The notes below the pieces were generated by a model, which made no database searches, had not been told where the DNA came from, and saw only the letters and a program-made list of their open reading frames with translations. From Trichomonas vaginalis G3 (lineage: Eukaryota; Parabasalia; Trichomonadida; Trichomonadidae): a stretch of DNA of 64,000 nucleotides. Made by a program: the position numbers and the translations under genes. Shown here in pieces: positions 16,488-26,433 of this stretch. The stretch covers positions 12,350,392 through 12,414,391 of the forward strand of contig NC_067203.1 of assembly GCF_026262505.1 (NCBI RefSeq). Direction: 5' to 3'. Numbering within the stretch: the stretch's first letter is position 1; the number at the start of each line of letters is the position of its first letter.

Positions 16488-19061
16488 ATGGTAGAAGTTA
16501 ATCTTTCTCGATGGATTCAAGATCTATCTAATATTTTAGAAGCAGACAATGACGCAAGAACTCAAGCAGAATCGGAAATATATGAAGTTTTGCAAAAAAA
16601 TCCTTCAGCTGCAATTACATTTTGTGCAGAAACGATTGGCAAAGAAGATATTCAAAGTTCGATCAAATTTCAAGCATTTAACTTCATGAATATTTATTTT
16701 CGAAAGCAACAATACAGTAATGTAACTAAATTTCACTTATTAGATCAAAACATCAAAGATATTATCCTAGAAGTCGGATTATACGGTTTACTCTTTGTAA
16801 ATGATTCTCCAATCCAACAAACAGCCTCCATTTTACTTGCAAATTATTCCTCAAAATTACGAGGTGTAGAATTACAAAACGAAGTCCTAAACAGAATATT
16901 TACCACCTACAAAGAGAACTCCAACGATCTACCAGGCCTAATTATTGCAATTTCATATGCAATTGGACAAATAATTAATTTTTGCAATTTAATCGATTCG
17001 AAGCAGAAAATCGAAGTTCTCAATCAAATTCTACAAGAATGTCTAATCTACATCTCTAACGAGAGCTCCGAAGAATACAATGTTTTACAAATTGTCAAAT
17101 CCATGGGAATTTTCATTAAATATTGTTCAGACGATGTTGCATCCATAGATTATGTACAGAGCATATGCCAAATCTATAATAATTTGTTCCGTTACCAATC
17201 AATTGAAATAATAATTTCATGTTGTGAAAATTTATTTGAATTATTCAGAATTATTTATCCCAGTATTGAAAATTTTTATTTTTCTTTTGTCAGTTTCATT
17301 GATGAGTGTTTTAAAGTAGATGAGTGTTATTACCATGCTTTAAAGTTATTACACAGCATGGTAATAACAGAAGTTAATCAAAGATTGGAGTTTAGTATTT
17401 CACAAGTTATTTTTGAAACTTTTTTTTCGAAATTTGGAGAAATATTAAATTCAATAACTAATATAGAAGAAGATACATTTACAGAAGAGACACCAATGAA
17501 TGTAGTTACTGATATAATATCATCTATGTATAATATCAATAGCGAAGTCATATCAAATTATATCCAACAAAAATTTGAAGAAGGAATTAATTCAGGGAAC
17601 TATAGTTTATGTTTTGGATCGATATATATCTTATATTCACTCATAAATCATCCACAAATTGAAGTTTTGGACTTCATTTATGATTGTATTTTAAAAATTT
17701 CTCAAAATCAAGTAGTTATTACACACATTGGTACATTAATTGCTTCTTATGATTTAATTGCTGTTATTATTGATAAATTATATGATATCTTTAATCGTCA
17801 TGAAGATTTTCCAGAAATTATCTTCAATTTCATTCAAATTTGTTTAGAAATGGATTCTAGAGTCATCAAATCAGCAGCTTTGGTAGCAATGAATTTAGTT
17901 GAACTCTTATATCATGCTAAATATAGAATTGATTTCCAGAAACTCCAGAATTTCTATACATCGTTGTGGTCGAACCAAGAAGTGTTTGGACCTGTTCTTT
18001 GTTCGAATTTTTTCGAATCATTTGGTTCATTTTTATATCATACAGAAAACAATGAGTTAGCAACAGAAATGCAGAAAATGATAACAGAGAATATAAATGA
18101 GCGTATGAATATTCTTGAAACAGCTCAATATGAAAATGAAGATATAGAATTTCATAAATTTGTAATTAATTGTTTGTTAGTTTGCTTGGATAAGTCTGTA
18201 AGAAGATATATTGGACCAAATAAAGAGAAACCAAATAATGATTTGTATGAATATCAGATAAAAACAGCTGTTAGAGCTTTAAATCATAGTTCTGATTCTT
18301 TTATGATGGTAGCAATCGAATTCCTAGCAAAACTAAGCCAAATCAACATGAATAGTGATCATATAAGTTTAATCTTGGATCATATTGTTCCTGGACTTTC
18401 ACAAGGAGATAAAACAAATTTTGACTACTCTGTGACCATCATCACTTCACTTTCCAATAATTTACAAAAATCATTTGACCAATTTGCCTCACAAACGTTT
18501 TTGATTGTATTTGAGAGAATACAGAATGTATGGAATATAATAACACCAGATTCACTTGGTTACGGACTTGTTTGTCTAGGAACTTTGATGATAAATAATT
18601 TTTCGGTTTTGGCGGATTATATTAATAATATGTATGATGTAATAAATCATTGCGTGCTGAGAATAATAGAATCAATTTCTGATGAAGATAAAAACGATTT
18701 TGGAATCTATTTTAGAGGATTGATAAAAGCAGAAACAGGATTCTTGACTGCAATAAAGGAATGCAATGTAGATCGTGATGAAGAAGTTTTAAATGCGTAC
18801 GTGTCGTTAAAGAAAAAAATTTCATCATATTATATTTTGAAAATGCAGAAATTTATTGATCCGGGTATTTGGGTACCTGATTTTATTGATTTGCTGTTTA
18901 GAATGTATGATTTCGCTGTAATTTACAGATTTCCAAAATATAACGTTCAATTTCATTTGAAAATTGTTGCATTCGTCAAAGAATACTTCGCAGAGAATGA
19001 AAGAAATATATCTGAAGTACAAAGAGTATCAATGCTCTTTGATAGTTTTGCATCTTTATAA
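16488..19061 (+). CDS. importin-beta-like karyopherin (HEAT-repeat nuclear transport receptor)
   Basis: 857 residues from ATG 16488; an earlier in-frame TTG at 16479 is not a plausible start. The N-terminus has the importin-beta N-terminal pattern: WIQDLSNILEADNDARTQAE, then helix pairs with SIKFQAFNFMNIYFRKQ, which corresponds to the RanGTP-binding first HEAT repeats. The rest is a run of hydrophobic and acidic helix pairs, consistent with ~18-19 HEAT repeats, and total length matches importin-beta1 (about 860-880). It would carry cargo, alone or with importin-alpha, through nuclear pores. The sequence is quite divergent, so transportin or another karyopherin is possible. No intron is seen; the stop overlaps TAAA. 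Confidence 0.7.
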   Translation: MVEVNLSRWIQDLSNILEADNDARTQAESEIYEVLQKNPSAAITFCAETIGKEDIQSSIKFQAFNFMNIYFRKQQYSNVTKFHLLDQNIKDIILEVGLYGLLFVNDSPIQQTASILLANYSSKLRGVELQNEVLNRIFTTYKENSNDLPGLIIAISYAIGQIINFCNLIDSKQKIEVLNQILQECLIYISNESSEEYNVLQIVKSMGIFIKYCSDDVASIDYVQSICQIYNNLFRYQSIEIIISCCENLFELFRIIYPSIENFYFSFVSFIDECFKVDECYYHALKLLHSMVITEVNQRLEFSISQVIFETFFSKFGEILNSITNIEEDTFTEETPMNVVTDIISSMYNINSEVISNYIQQKFEEGINSGNYSLCFGSIYILYSLINHPQIEVLDFIYDCILKISQNQVVITHIGTLIASYDLIAVIIDKLYDIFNRHEDFPEIIFNFIQICLEMDSRVIKSAALVAMNLVELLYHAKYRIDFQKLQNFYTSLWSNQEVFGPVLCSNFFESFGSFLYHTENNELATEMQKMITENINERMNILETAQYENEDIEFHKFVINCLLVCLDKSVRRYIGPNKEKPNNDLYEYQIKTAVRALNHSSDSFMMVAIEFLAKLSQINMNSDHISLILDHIVPGLSQGDKTNFDYSVTIITSLSNNLQKSFDQFASQTFLIVFERIQNVWNIITPDSLGYGLVCLGTLMINNFSVLADYINNMYDVINHCVLRIIESISDEDKNDFGIYFRGLIKAETGFLTAIKECNVDRDEEVLNAYVSLKKKISSYYILKMQKFIDPGIWVPDFIDLLFRMYDFAVIYRFPKYNVQFHLKIVAFVKEYFAENERNISEVQRVSMLFDSFASL

Positions 19062-21365
19062 ATTTTATACTTTTTTTTTGTTTTTAATAAATGTAAAAGT
19101 GTCTTATTTAATTTAGAAATCGAAAAATCAAAAGAGGTTCCTGATTTGAACAAAGGTACATGCACGAGACTTCCCAACGATAGATTTTCAAACAAATAGG
19201 ATATTTAGAATCAGTAGGCTCCAGATATGAATAATATGATCTTATTTTGAAAAGTTATTAAGATAATAAAAAGATTTGTGAATTATATTTTAATTTCCCT
19301 AATTTTTATCAATTAATCATCAAATTATGATTTATATATCAAATGTAATTTCAAATAGAAGTAAAAATCAATATTCATATTCTGTATTTTAAATTGAAGT
19401 ATTATTGGAGCTTTTGAATGTAACTATACCATTTCCAGCTTACATGAATATGATCCATTATGTAGTACCCAGTTTCTCAGCTAAATAAGAGATTTGAATA
19501 TTAACTTTTGAGGATTTGACTGAAAATAGTATAATGAAAATGAGTCATTACAGAAATATTTTATATTCAATAAACCTTTTTTCGTAAATGAGAGTTCTTA
19601 TCTTTTATCAAAAATCGCAAAGAAGTCTCTTGAAAATCTTGGAGTTCCTTAAGAAACGATATTATTCAAGATGCATGTCGAGACAATTTAATCAAATTAA
19701 TCAGAAATCGAAGCAAAACCTCACATTTATTAATAATTTTAAGTAAGATTTAAAATTCAAGATTAGAATGTCTACTGAATGCTAACAAATACGAATAAAA
19801 TCTCATCTCTCGACTAGGATATTAATATGAAACAGGTTTTCGTTTAAATCTATATAAAAATGAATAAAAACTCAACTTTTACACTTTTTATTCAAGTATT
19901 TTACTAATATAGATCATGGTTTATCAATACTTAGTACTATCTTTTTTGAAACAAATGAGAATAAGGATGATATTTGTGATTTTTAAATAATTTTTAAGAT
20001 TCGTCTTTAATTCATCACATTGTGAGATGTATAAAGCATTCCCATAACTCATTCTGCTTAATTGATCAATTCAAAATTCCAAAAAAAATTCAAAAATTCA
20101 AAAATGAAAATCAAAAAGCTGATTTTTCTCTTGAAAAAATCAATTACAAAAAAAAATTTGGAAAATAAAAGTATTGTATAATTAGCCAAATCGTCAAATT
20201 AACACGTTTTTACTCATAAAAACACCTAATAATTTTTGATTTTGATATCATATTTGATAAAATGTCATTTAAGAGTTGATATAATGTCATCATTGTTGAT
20301 GAAAATATTAATACTATAACAAAATTCTATTTTAAGATAGTAAAATAATAACGTTTTTATTTCAACAACAACAAGTAAATAGATGAATGGATACGTACTG
20401 TATTCGCATAAATGTAGTAACTATCATCTAGATCTGAGTTATGAATATTCCAATCAAAAATGTTATAAATTTGAAATCAGAAATATCCAAAGATTATGTG
20501 AGGCACTGTACACTAATTATAGAGGTTATTTTAATTCATAAGTAACTTATATAATAAAACCGATTTTTTATTTCTTATTGCAATAATTTCCTCAAATCTT
20601 AGTAACTTTTTCTATATTCCAGTAATTTGAATATGTATCATAAGGTAAGTAAAAAACCAAAATTACGAGGATTCTGTCGTTGCATTTTTGGAGTTGCAAA
20701 ATTTCGATTTTTAATGTGGGATTTTAGCATGTGTAATCTTGTTCTTATCTCAACGCGAGGGTATAGCTGCAGTATGATTTAAATTAAAGAAGTTGAACTT
20801 AAATTGAATAATGCTGGAGAATAACTGACAATGCAACTAATTGTATATTACAAGATAGTTGCCAATTGGAGTAATAAATTATTCTGCATCAATCATTTCT
20901 TTCGTTTCTGGCATGGCGAGCAGAAAGAAAGCGATTAGTAACCCTAGGAAAAAAGAAGAGGGGTGTCACTTTTCGTGAATGTACCTTTATTTGAACAATA
21001 AATTAAGGTTTAGACATTTTCTGACAAAGAATTCTAATTAAACTACTTTGCAAAAGTACGACTTTTTGAGAGAAGTCATATAATTAATTATATGACTTCT
21101 CTCAAAAAGTCGATTTCTACTAGGATGGTCTTTTTCCACCTCGAAAACTTTCTTGGTTTATTCATCAAAACAACAATAAAAATACCAATGTTAGAGCAAG
21201 GTATTGCATTGTCAAATGCTTTTCTCTGATTTTTCTTTTGATAATTTATTATCCTATTTTATATCTCATGAAACCTTTAAAATTATAGATGATTAAAGGT
21301 TTTCTTCTGCAGTGAACCAGTGTAAGTTATCCAGACACTTAGTTCTTCACTAATGCTAAACTTTA
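19062..21365. other. long AT-rich intergenic stretch with a perfect palindrome
   Basis: 2.3 kb without a supported gene. It contains a 54-bp perfect palindrome at 21059-21112, a hairpin around 20897-20930, and a short stretch near 19215-19233 that resembles one at 23997-24016 and may be a relic. A locally less AT-rich patch lies at ~20880-20990. Confidence 0.6.
21059..21112. repeat. 54-bp perfect palindrome
   Basis: The 27-base left arm (starting CGACTTTTTGAGAGAAGTC) is followed with no spacer by its exact reverse complement, centred on AATTAATT. Both ends stop matching at one base outside. As RNA it would fold into a long near-loopless hairpin; as DNA it could form a cruciform. Confidence 0.97.
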
Positions 21366-23375
21366 ATGTCTTTATTCATTATTTTTTCTGTTTTTGAAGC
21401 AATATTTGATTTTTCATATACTGGGAAATCTCAGAATAAAACACTTGAACCTGGATACTATAAATTTGAAGTTTGGGGTGCACAGGGTGGTGGATCTGCA
21501 TACACTCAATCTGGTCAAGGAGGTAAAGGAGGTTATTCTGTTGGTTATTTAAACCTTGCTGAGACGACAACAATATATATCCAAGTTGGAGGTGTTGGAA
21601 AAGCAGCAGTATATAGATTGGCAGAAGGTGGATACAATGGAGGTGGCTGTGCATGGTCATCCGATTATGGTGATCCAGGACATGGTGGTGGAGGTGGAAC
21701 AGACATCAGAATCAATGAAGATGACATTTATTCACGTGTAATTGTTGCAGGAGGCGGTGGAGGTGGTGGAGAAGATAATGAAATGGGAGGTTATGGAGGT
21801 GGCCTAACTGGAGGTGGAAATTCAGCTGGAAATAATTATCCAGGTACTCAAACTTCATCATCAAGTGGAGGTGCTTTCTTTCAAGGAGCACATACTGCAT
21901 GGGATGGAGGTGGTGGAGGTGGAGGTACTCAAGGTGGCTCTCAAACGAAGCCAACAGGAAATTCTGAAGGTGATTCTAATGGAGGTAGTGGAGGTAGCGG
22001 TTATGTTTACACAGAATCAACAGCAAAAAACTATCCAATTGAATGCAAACTAACACCGAAATACTATTTGACAGAAGCATCTACAACTGCTGGAAATCAA
22101 CAAATCACAAAACCAGATGGAACAACATCCACCGGACATTCAGGAAATGGATTTGCAAGAATTACTGTAATTGATGCCGATTTTAATTATTTGATATTAG
22201 ATAACGAGTTATCTGTCAATGGATTCGGTAATAGATGTGCCAATGTTGTTGTCATAAAAACAGTATTAACTGGAAAGAATATTATTTCAATTGCAAATAA
22301 TGCATTCAAAGATCAAAGTTGTATCACAGAGGTGAAAATACCAGAAACAATCAGAAAAATTGGTTCTAGTGCATTTGAGAATTGCGAAAATCTTGTTAAT
22401 GTTTCATTTATTACTTCATCATCACTTATTTCAATTGGAGATTCAGCATTTAAAATGTGTTCTAAACTTAATTCTATATGTGATTTATCTAAAGTTACAT
22501 CACTTGGTGAATATTGTTTTCAAGGGTGTTCTTCACTTCAATCTTTAAGTATACCGCAAGTTACTTCTCTAAGTAATTCACTGTTTCGAGATTGTACTGG
22601 TCTTACATCATTAAATTTATCAGAAAATTTAATTTCAATAGGAACTAGTGCTTTTCAAAATACAACTTTTTCAATTTTCAACATTTCATATTTAAATAAA
22701 ATAGAATCAATTTCATCTTCTGCATTCAAAGATTGTTTTAATTTAGAAGAAGCATATATTCCACAAGAGTTAGATAGCATTGGAGATAATGCATTTGAGA
22801 ACTGTGAGTCATTAAGGTATGTAAATCTTCCATTTAACTTGAAATCACTTGGGAAGTTCTGCTTCTCTGGCTGCAGGAATTTGCAACAGATTTATATTCC
22901 TTATTCACTCATTAATATAAAAAATTATGCATTCGGTTCCAGTGGAATTGAAACTGTTTTAATTCACTCGGATGCAGTTGTTGATGGTTATGCATTCTAT
23001 AACTGTACTTTTCTAAAAAGAGTTGAGATATTTGATAATGCTATCGTGATGCCTAATGGTTTCTCTAATTGCACAAACATCCAAAAAGTTGTTGTGTATG
23101 ATTATGTAACTCTTTTCAATAATTCTTTTGATACTATCAGTTCAAGTGTTTTCTATTTCGGAACAACTGATGTTTGCTACCCAAACACTGCAGAAGAGTT
23201 AGCAAGAATCAACAGCACTGAAATTTATGTAAGGAATGAGTATCCATCAGATAAATTCTGTGAAATACAGATTGTAAAATGTACTTCTGATTCTGTCTCA
23301 TCAAGCAAGTGTTTAAACACTCCGTATTACAATGATATGCAAAGACTGGTATTAAGAGCTCGAAGAAGACGATGA
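21366..23375 (+). CDS. glycine-rich domain / BspA-type leucine-rich-repeat protein (copy 1)
   Basis: 669 residues. Residues 1-20 are hydrophobic and could be a signal sequence but lack a clear cleavage site. Residues ~25-270 form the glycine-rich domain (Gly_rich type, also found in ALK-like receptors): LEPGYYKFEVWGAQGGG, repeated GGYNGGG, GGGGGTDIRIN and VIVAGGGGGGG. Residues ~290-620 are LRR_5 (BspA/TpLRR) repeats with the spacing IPETIRKIGSSAFENCENL and IGDNAFENCESLRYVNLP. The end is basic (LRARRRR), without a membrane anchor. BspA-like proteins are large surface or secreted families in trichomonads, implicated in binding host cells and bacteria. An initiator-like TCACTAAT is upstream. A close paralogue lies at 26434. 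Confidence 0.88.
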   Translation: MSLFIIFSVFEAIFDFSYTGKSQNKTLEPGYYKFEVWGAQGGGSAYTQSGQGGKGGYSVGYLNLAETTTIYIQVGGVGKAAVYRLAEGGYNGGGCAWSSDYGDPGHGGGGGTDIRINEDDIYSRVIVAGGGGGGGEDNEMGGYGGGLTGGGNSAGNNYPGTQTSSSSGGAFFQGAHTAWDGGGGGGGTQGGSQTKPTGNSEGDSNGGSGGSGYVYTESTAKNYPIECKLTPKYYLTEASTTAGNQQITKPDGTTSTGHSGNGFARITVIDADFNYLILDNELSVNGFGNRCANVVVIKTVLTGKNIISIANNAFKDQSCITEVKIPETIRKIGSSAFENCENLVNVSFITSSSLISIGDSAFKMCSKLNSICDLSKVTSLGEYCFQGCSSLQSLSIPQVTSLSNSLFRDCTGLTSLNLSENLISIGTSAFQNTTFSIFNISYLNKIESISSSAFKDCFNLEEAYIPQELDSIGDNAFENCESLRYVNLPFNLKSLGKFCFSGCRNLQQIYIPYSLINIKNYAFGSSGIETVLIHSDAVVDGYAFYNCTFLKRVEIFDNAIVMPNGFSNCTNIQKVVVYDYVTLFNNSFDTISSSVFYFGTTDVCYPNTAEELARINSTEIYVRNEYPSDKFCEIQIVKCTSDSVSSSKCLNTPYYNDMQRLVLRARRRR

Positions 23376-23919
23376 TATTTTTATATTTTTGTTTTGTTTG
23401 TAAATATTTTTTGTACGTGGTATCTTTTTAAAAGGCATTTTTATCCCAATGAATCCCTTCAAAACATGTTCTGTTTCTCTCAATTACTGGCAAAATGGCA
23501 GAAATTAAGAGGGCACCTTTTGATATTAAAAATCAAATTACTATAATTGTATCATACCAATTATGAGGGAAAAAAATCAAGATTTGAGACTTCTACATTT
23601 CCGGCATTCCTGCTTCAGTTTGTTACAAGAAGACATACCATCATTCATTGTTTCATTTGCTTGAGATAGTTTACTTTTAAAGTGATTTTATTGCGATTCT
23701 TCAGAACTTAATGGAATAGATCCTTTACCTATGTATATTTCTATTGATCAAACCAAAATTCGTATTCATTCTGATACATTTTAAGTGAAATAATAGAAAT
23801 ATATTAATAATCATAATAAATCTTTGAATATTCATACTTTTGCTTTTATTACTATAATTTTTTATTGGCTAATGCAGGAAATGCTGAATCAAATAAAGCA
23901 CTGCTAATGATAACCAAAC

Positions 23920-26227
23920 GAAAATTTATGTATTAAGGATACCCTTACATTGCGTAGTTAGAAAGAGAATATGATATTGTCATGATTGCTAAAGTTTTAG
24001 GCTCCAGAAATGAATATACATCAAACTGAAACAATTGATAAATTGAATGAACTTTTGAGAGGTTCTCAAATAAAAAAAATTATCTAATTTTTTACAATAT
24101 TACTATTATTTTATCCACATATGTATATATAGTAATTTGAGAAAACTTTTAGGAAAAAATAAGTTTAATAAAAATCTGAATTTTACTTGTTGTGGGATTG
24201 TTATTAATTGACACTCCAGACGTATTACTAATAGTTATGCGTATGCAATTAAAGTATTTCTGATGGACAAAATGTGAGATTTATATCAGATAATTCATTT
24301 CTACTATTAAGTTATTCATTTATGAGTTTGCACTTATTCGCACTAAATAAATAACTATTAAAAATTGTTTTAATTAATTGACACCATATAATAGAGTGAA
24401 TTTTGTTTGATCAAACAACAATAGATGATAGATATAAAGCCAAGAAACTTGCTATTAATATGCTCTACTTGCTATTTCAATGTAAGTATGATATTTTCTA
24501 AATGTTTCGTTCAGATAACTTAGATATATTAGTCAAAATTTGAAATTTTAATAGCACATATATTAAAAATAATTATTATTCATAAAAGATTAATGAAATA
24601 GTAAAAAAATCAATCAAATTATAAAAATACAACATTTAGAAGAATTCTTATTATCCTTCAAAAAGTCAGTATTTCTGCTGTAATTTTCTACAACATTGTA
24701 GTTATTGCACTTTGTCTATGGATTTGTATATATGTTATATATAAATTATATATCTAAACTGCCCATAAGTGCAATTTTTATATAAATTGTTTATTTCTTT
24801 AACAATTTCATATGAAATATGCTTTTTTAAGCGTATCAAAGCTGTGTTCTTAATGTGCATGGATATATCAAGAAAAATGTCGAAAAAAAATGTGAATTCA
24901 CAAATTCACTGAATTTTCACCGTTTTTTGAATTTTGCTACAGCACTAATATTAAATAATACTAAAATCTTCTGTCTTTGTAAAAGAATAAATTCTGACAA
25001 AAGTGCTCGTTTAAATTTAATGATCATCTGTATGACTAAGTGGTAAAAAAGTGTTTATGACCAAAAAAGGGTTACATGCTTAGTCTATTTTTCTGACAGG
25101 ATACTCTAGATTTACATGATCTCTATTTCATATCTCCGTTTTTAGATTCTTCGACAGATTTTATGATAGAAAACCAAGATTAACAAATTTCCGGCATGTT
25201 AATGAAGAAATCTGCAGCTACCCTCAATATTATTTCAATAATCAGTATCGTTTCTCTTACAATTTATTTTTTTCTCAATAATTTAACAAGAAATAACAAT
25301 ACACACTTGGTTTTACGTATAAAAGCTAAGTGTCGAACTTAATCAACTTTACTTACTTAGCAAATGAATATTTTTGTGGTTGCGAGTTCTGAATGCTGAA
25401 GTTTTAGATTTCTCTATAAATGATATCATTGCACTTACAATGTTGTTCCAGCCTATCGCATAAATCATAGAAAATCCAAAAAAAAAAATAATATAAAGAA
25501 AATTCATGTCATGAAGTTCAAAAAATACCGTGTAACATTAAAATTTGTTATGCATAATACATTTTAGCTATTATTGATTTTTTTAATTTTCGAGAAATTG
25601 AATAGTGAGTCCGATAGAGAAATTTTTAAAAATCCTAGTGCCTCATAGAAGTAATTTCCCTCGTCTCCCATACTTCCAAATGTATGCATATGACATAAAC
25701 TTTTATGCATTACACAAGTGGCCAATAATATCTATAGAGTAAAAAATTAGAAATTTAATTTTTTTATATGATAGTTATATTTCAGATTTGCGAGCGTAAC
25801 TTTTTTCTCCATGGCATACTTGTTTTAAGAGCAAATGATCAAAATCGTCCTTCAATTATTGAAGGAGCTGATATCTTTTGAAAATTGAATTGAAAGGGTA
25901 TTCAATTTTCAAATTTCCTCTCAATTTTGGAAACATATCAACTCTATGAATTAACAATTATGTGCCTTCACAGTTTATCAGTCATATAAGGTGCTTATAA
26001 AGAAAAAAGTTACGCTCGCAAAATATGTTTTTATATAGATTTCACATAAAATAATTATGTAATTTCTAAAAAGAATATTTTTGTTCTTGAATATTAAAGT
26101 GTATTGTAGTTTAAAAAGTTTTAAATATGTTGCTAAAATTTCAGGTTTATAGCTCATGTCTAGCATGACTTCTTCGTATGCGCAAAAAATCTGACACGTA
26201 AGGGTATCCTTAAATATATAAATTTTG
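23920..26227. mobile_element. possible 2.3-kb decayed element bounded by inverted repeats
   Basis: TTAAGGATACCCTTAC at 23933-23948 is the exact reverse complement of 26198-26213. The match extends outward with one mismatch and one gap through an AAAATTTAT-type flank on both sides, making ~29 paired bases. No transposase frame survives between them. Confidence 0.45.
25787..26022. mobile_element. MITE-like unit with 22-bp perfect terminal inverted repeats
   Basis: The 22 bases at 25787-25808 (starting TTTGCGAGCGTAAC) are the exact reverse complement of 26001-26022. The GC-containing GCGAGCGTAAC core stands out in this AT-rich spacer. The interior holds two hairpins and no gene. Target-site duplication could not be assigned. 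Confidence 0.65.
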
Positions 26228-26433
26228 TTTATGATTTATTTTGAGAATGCCACTTGAGTGGTAATTATTCGAGCAAATTACTTTAAATGCTCAGTACAAA
26301 CGATTTTGATGTGAAATATTATGTTTTCGTAGGATGTAAGAAGTAAGTAAAAGATTTTAGATCTGGCAAAAAATTGTTTTCTGAAGATATTTCGGTTTTG
26401 GCATTTTTTTGACACAGACACACTTGATGGTGA

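Larger units (their letters stand above)
23376..26433. other. 3-kb spacer between paralogues with nested inverted repeats
   Basis: No credible gene; a 63-codon frame at 24855-25046 is low in information. The stretch contains a pair of inverted repeats at 23933-23948 and 26198-26213, a 236-bp unit with 22-bp terminal inverted repeats inside it, and hairpins at 25849-25865 and 25877-25913. It looks like decayed mobile DNA between duplicated genes. Confidence 0.6.

Noticed and set aside
24855-25046. 63-codon frame in the spacer between LRR genes
   Set aside because: AT-driven composition, no similarity recognised, lies within probable decayed mobile DNA.
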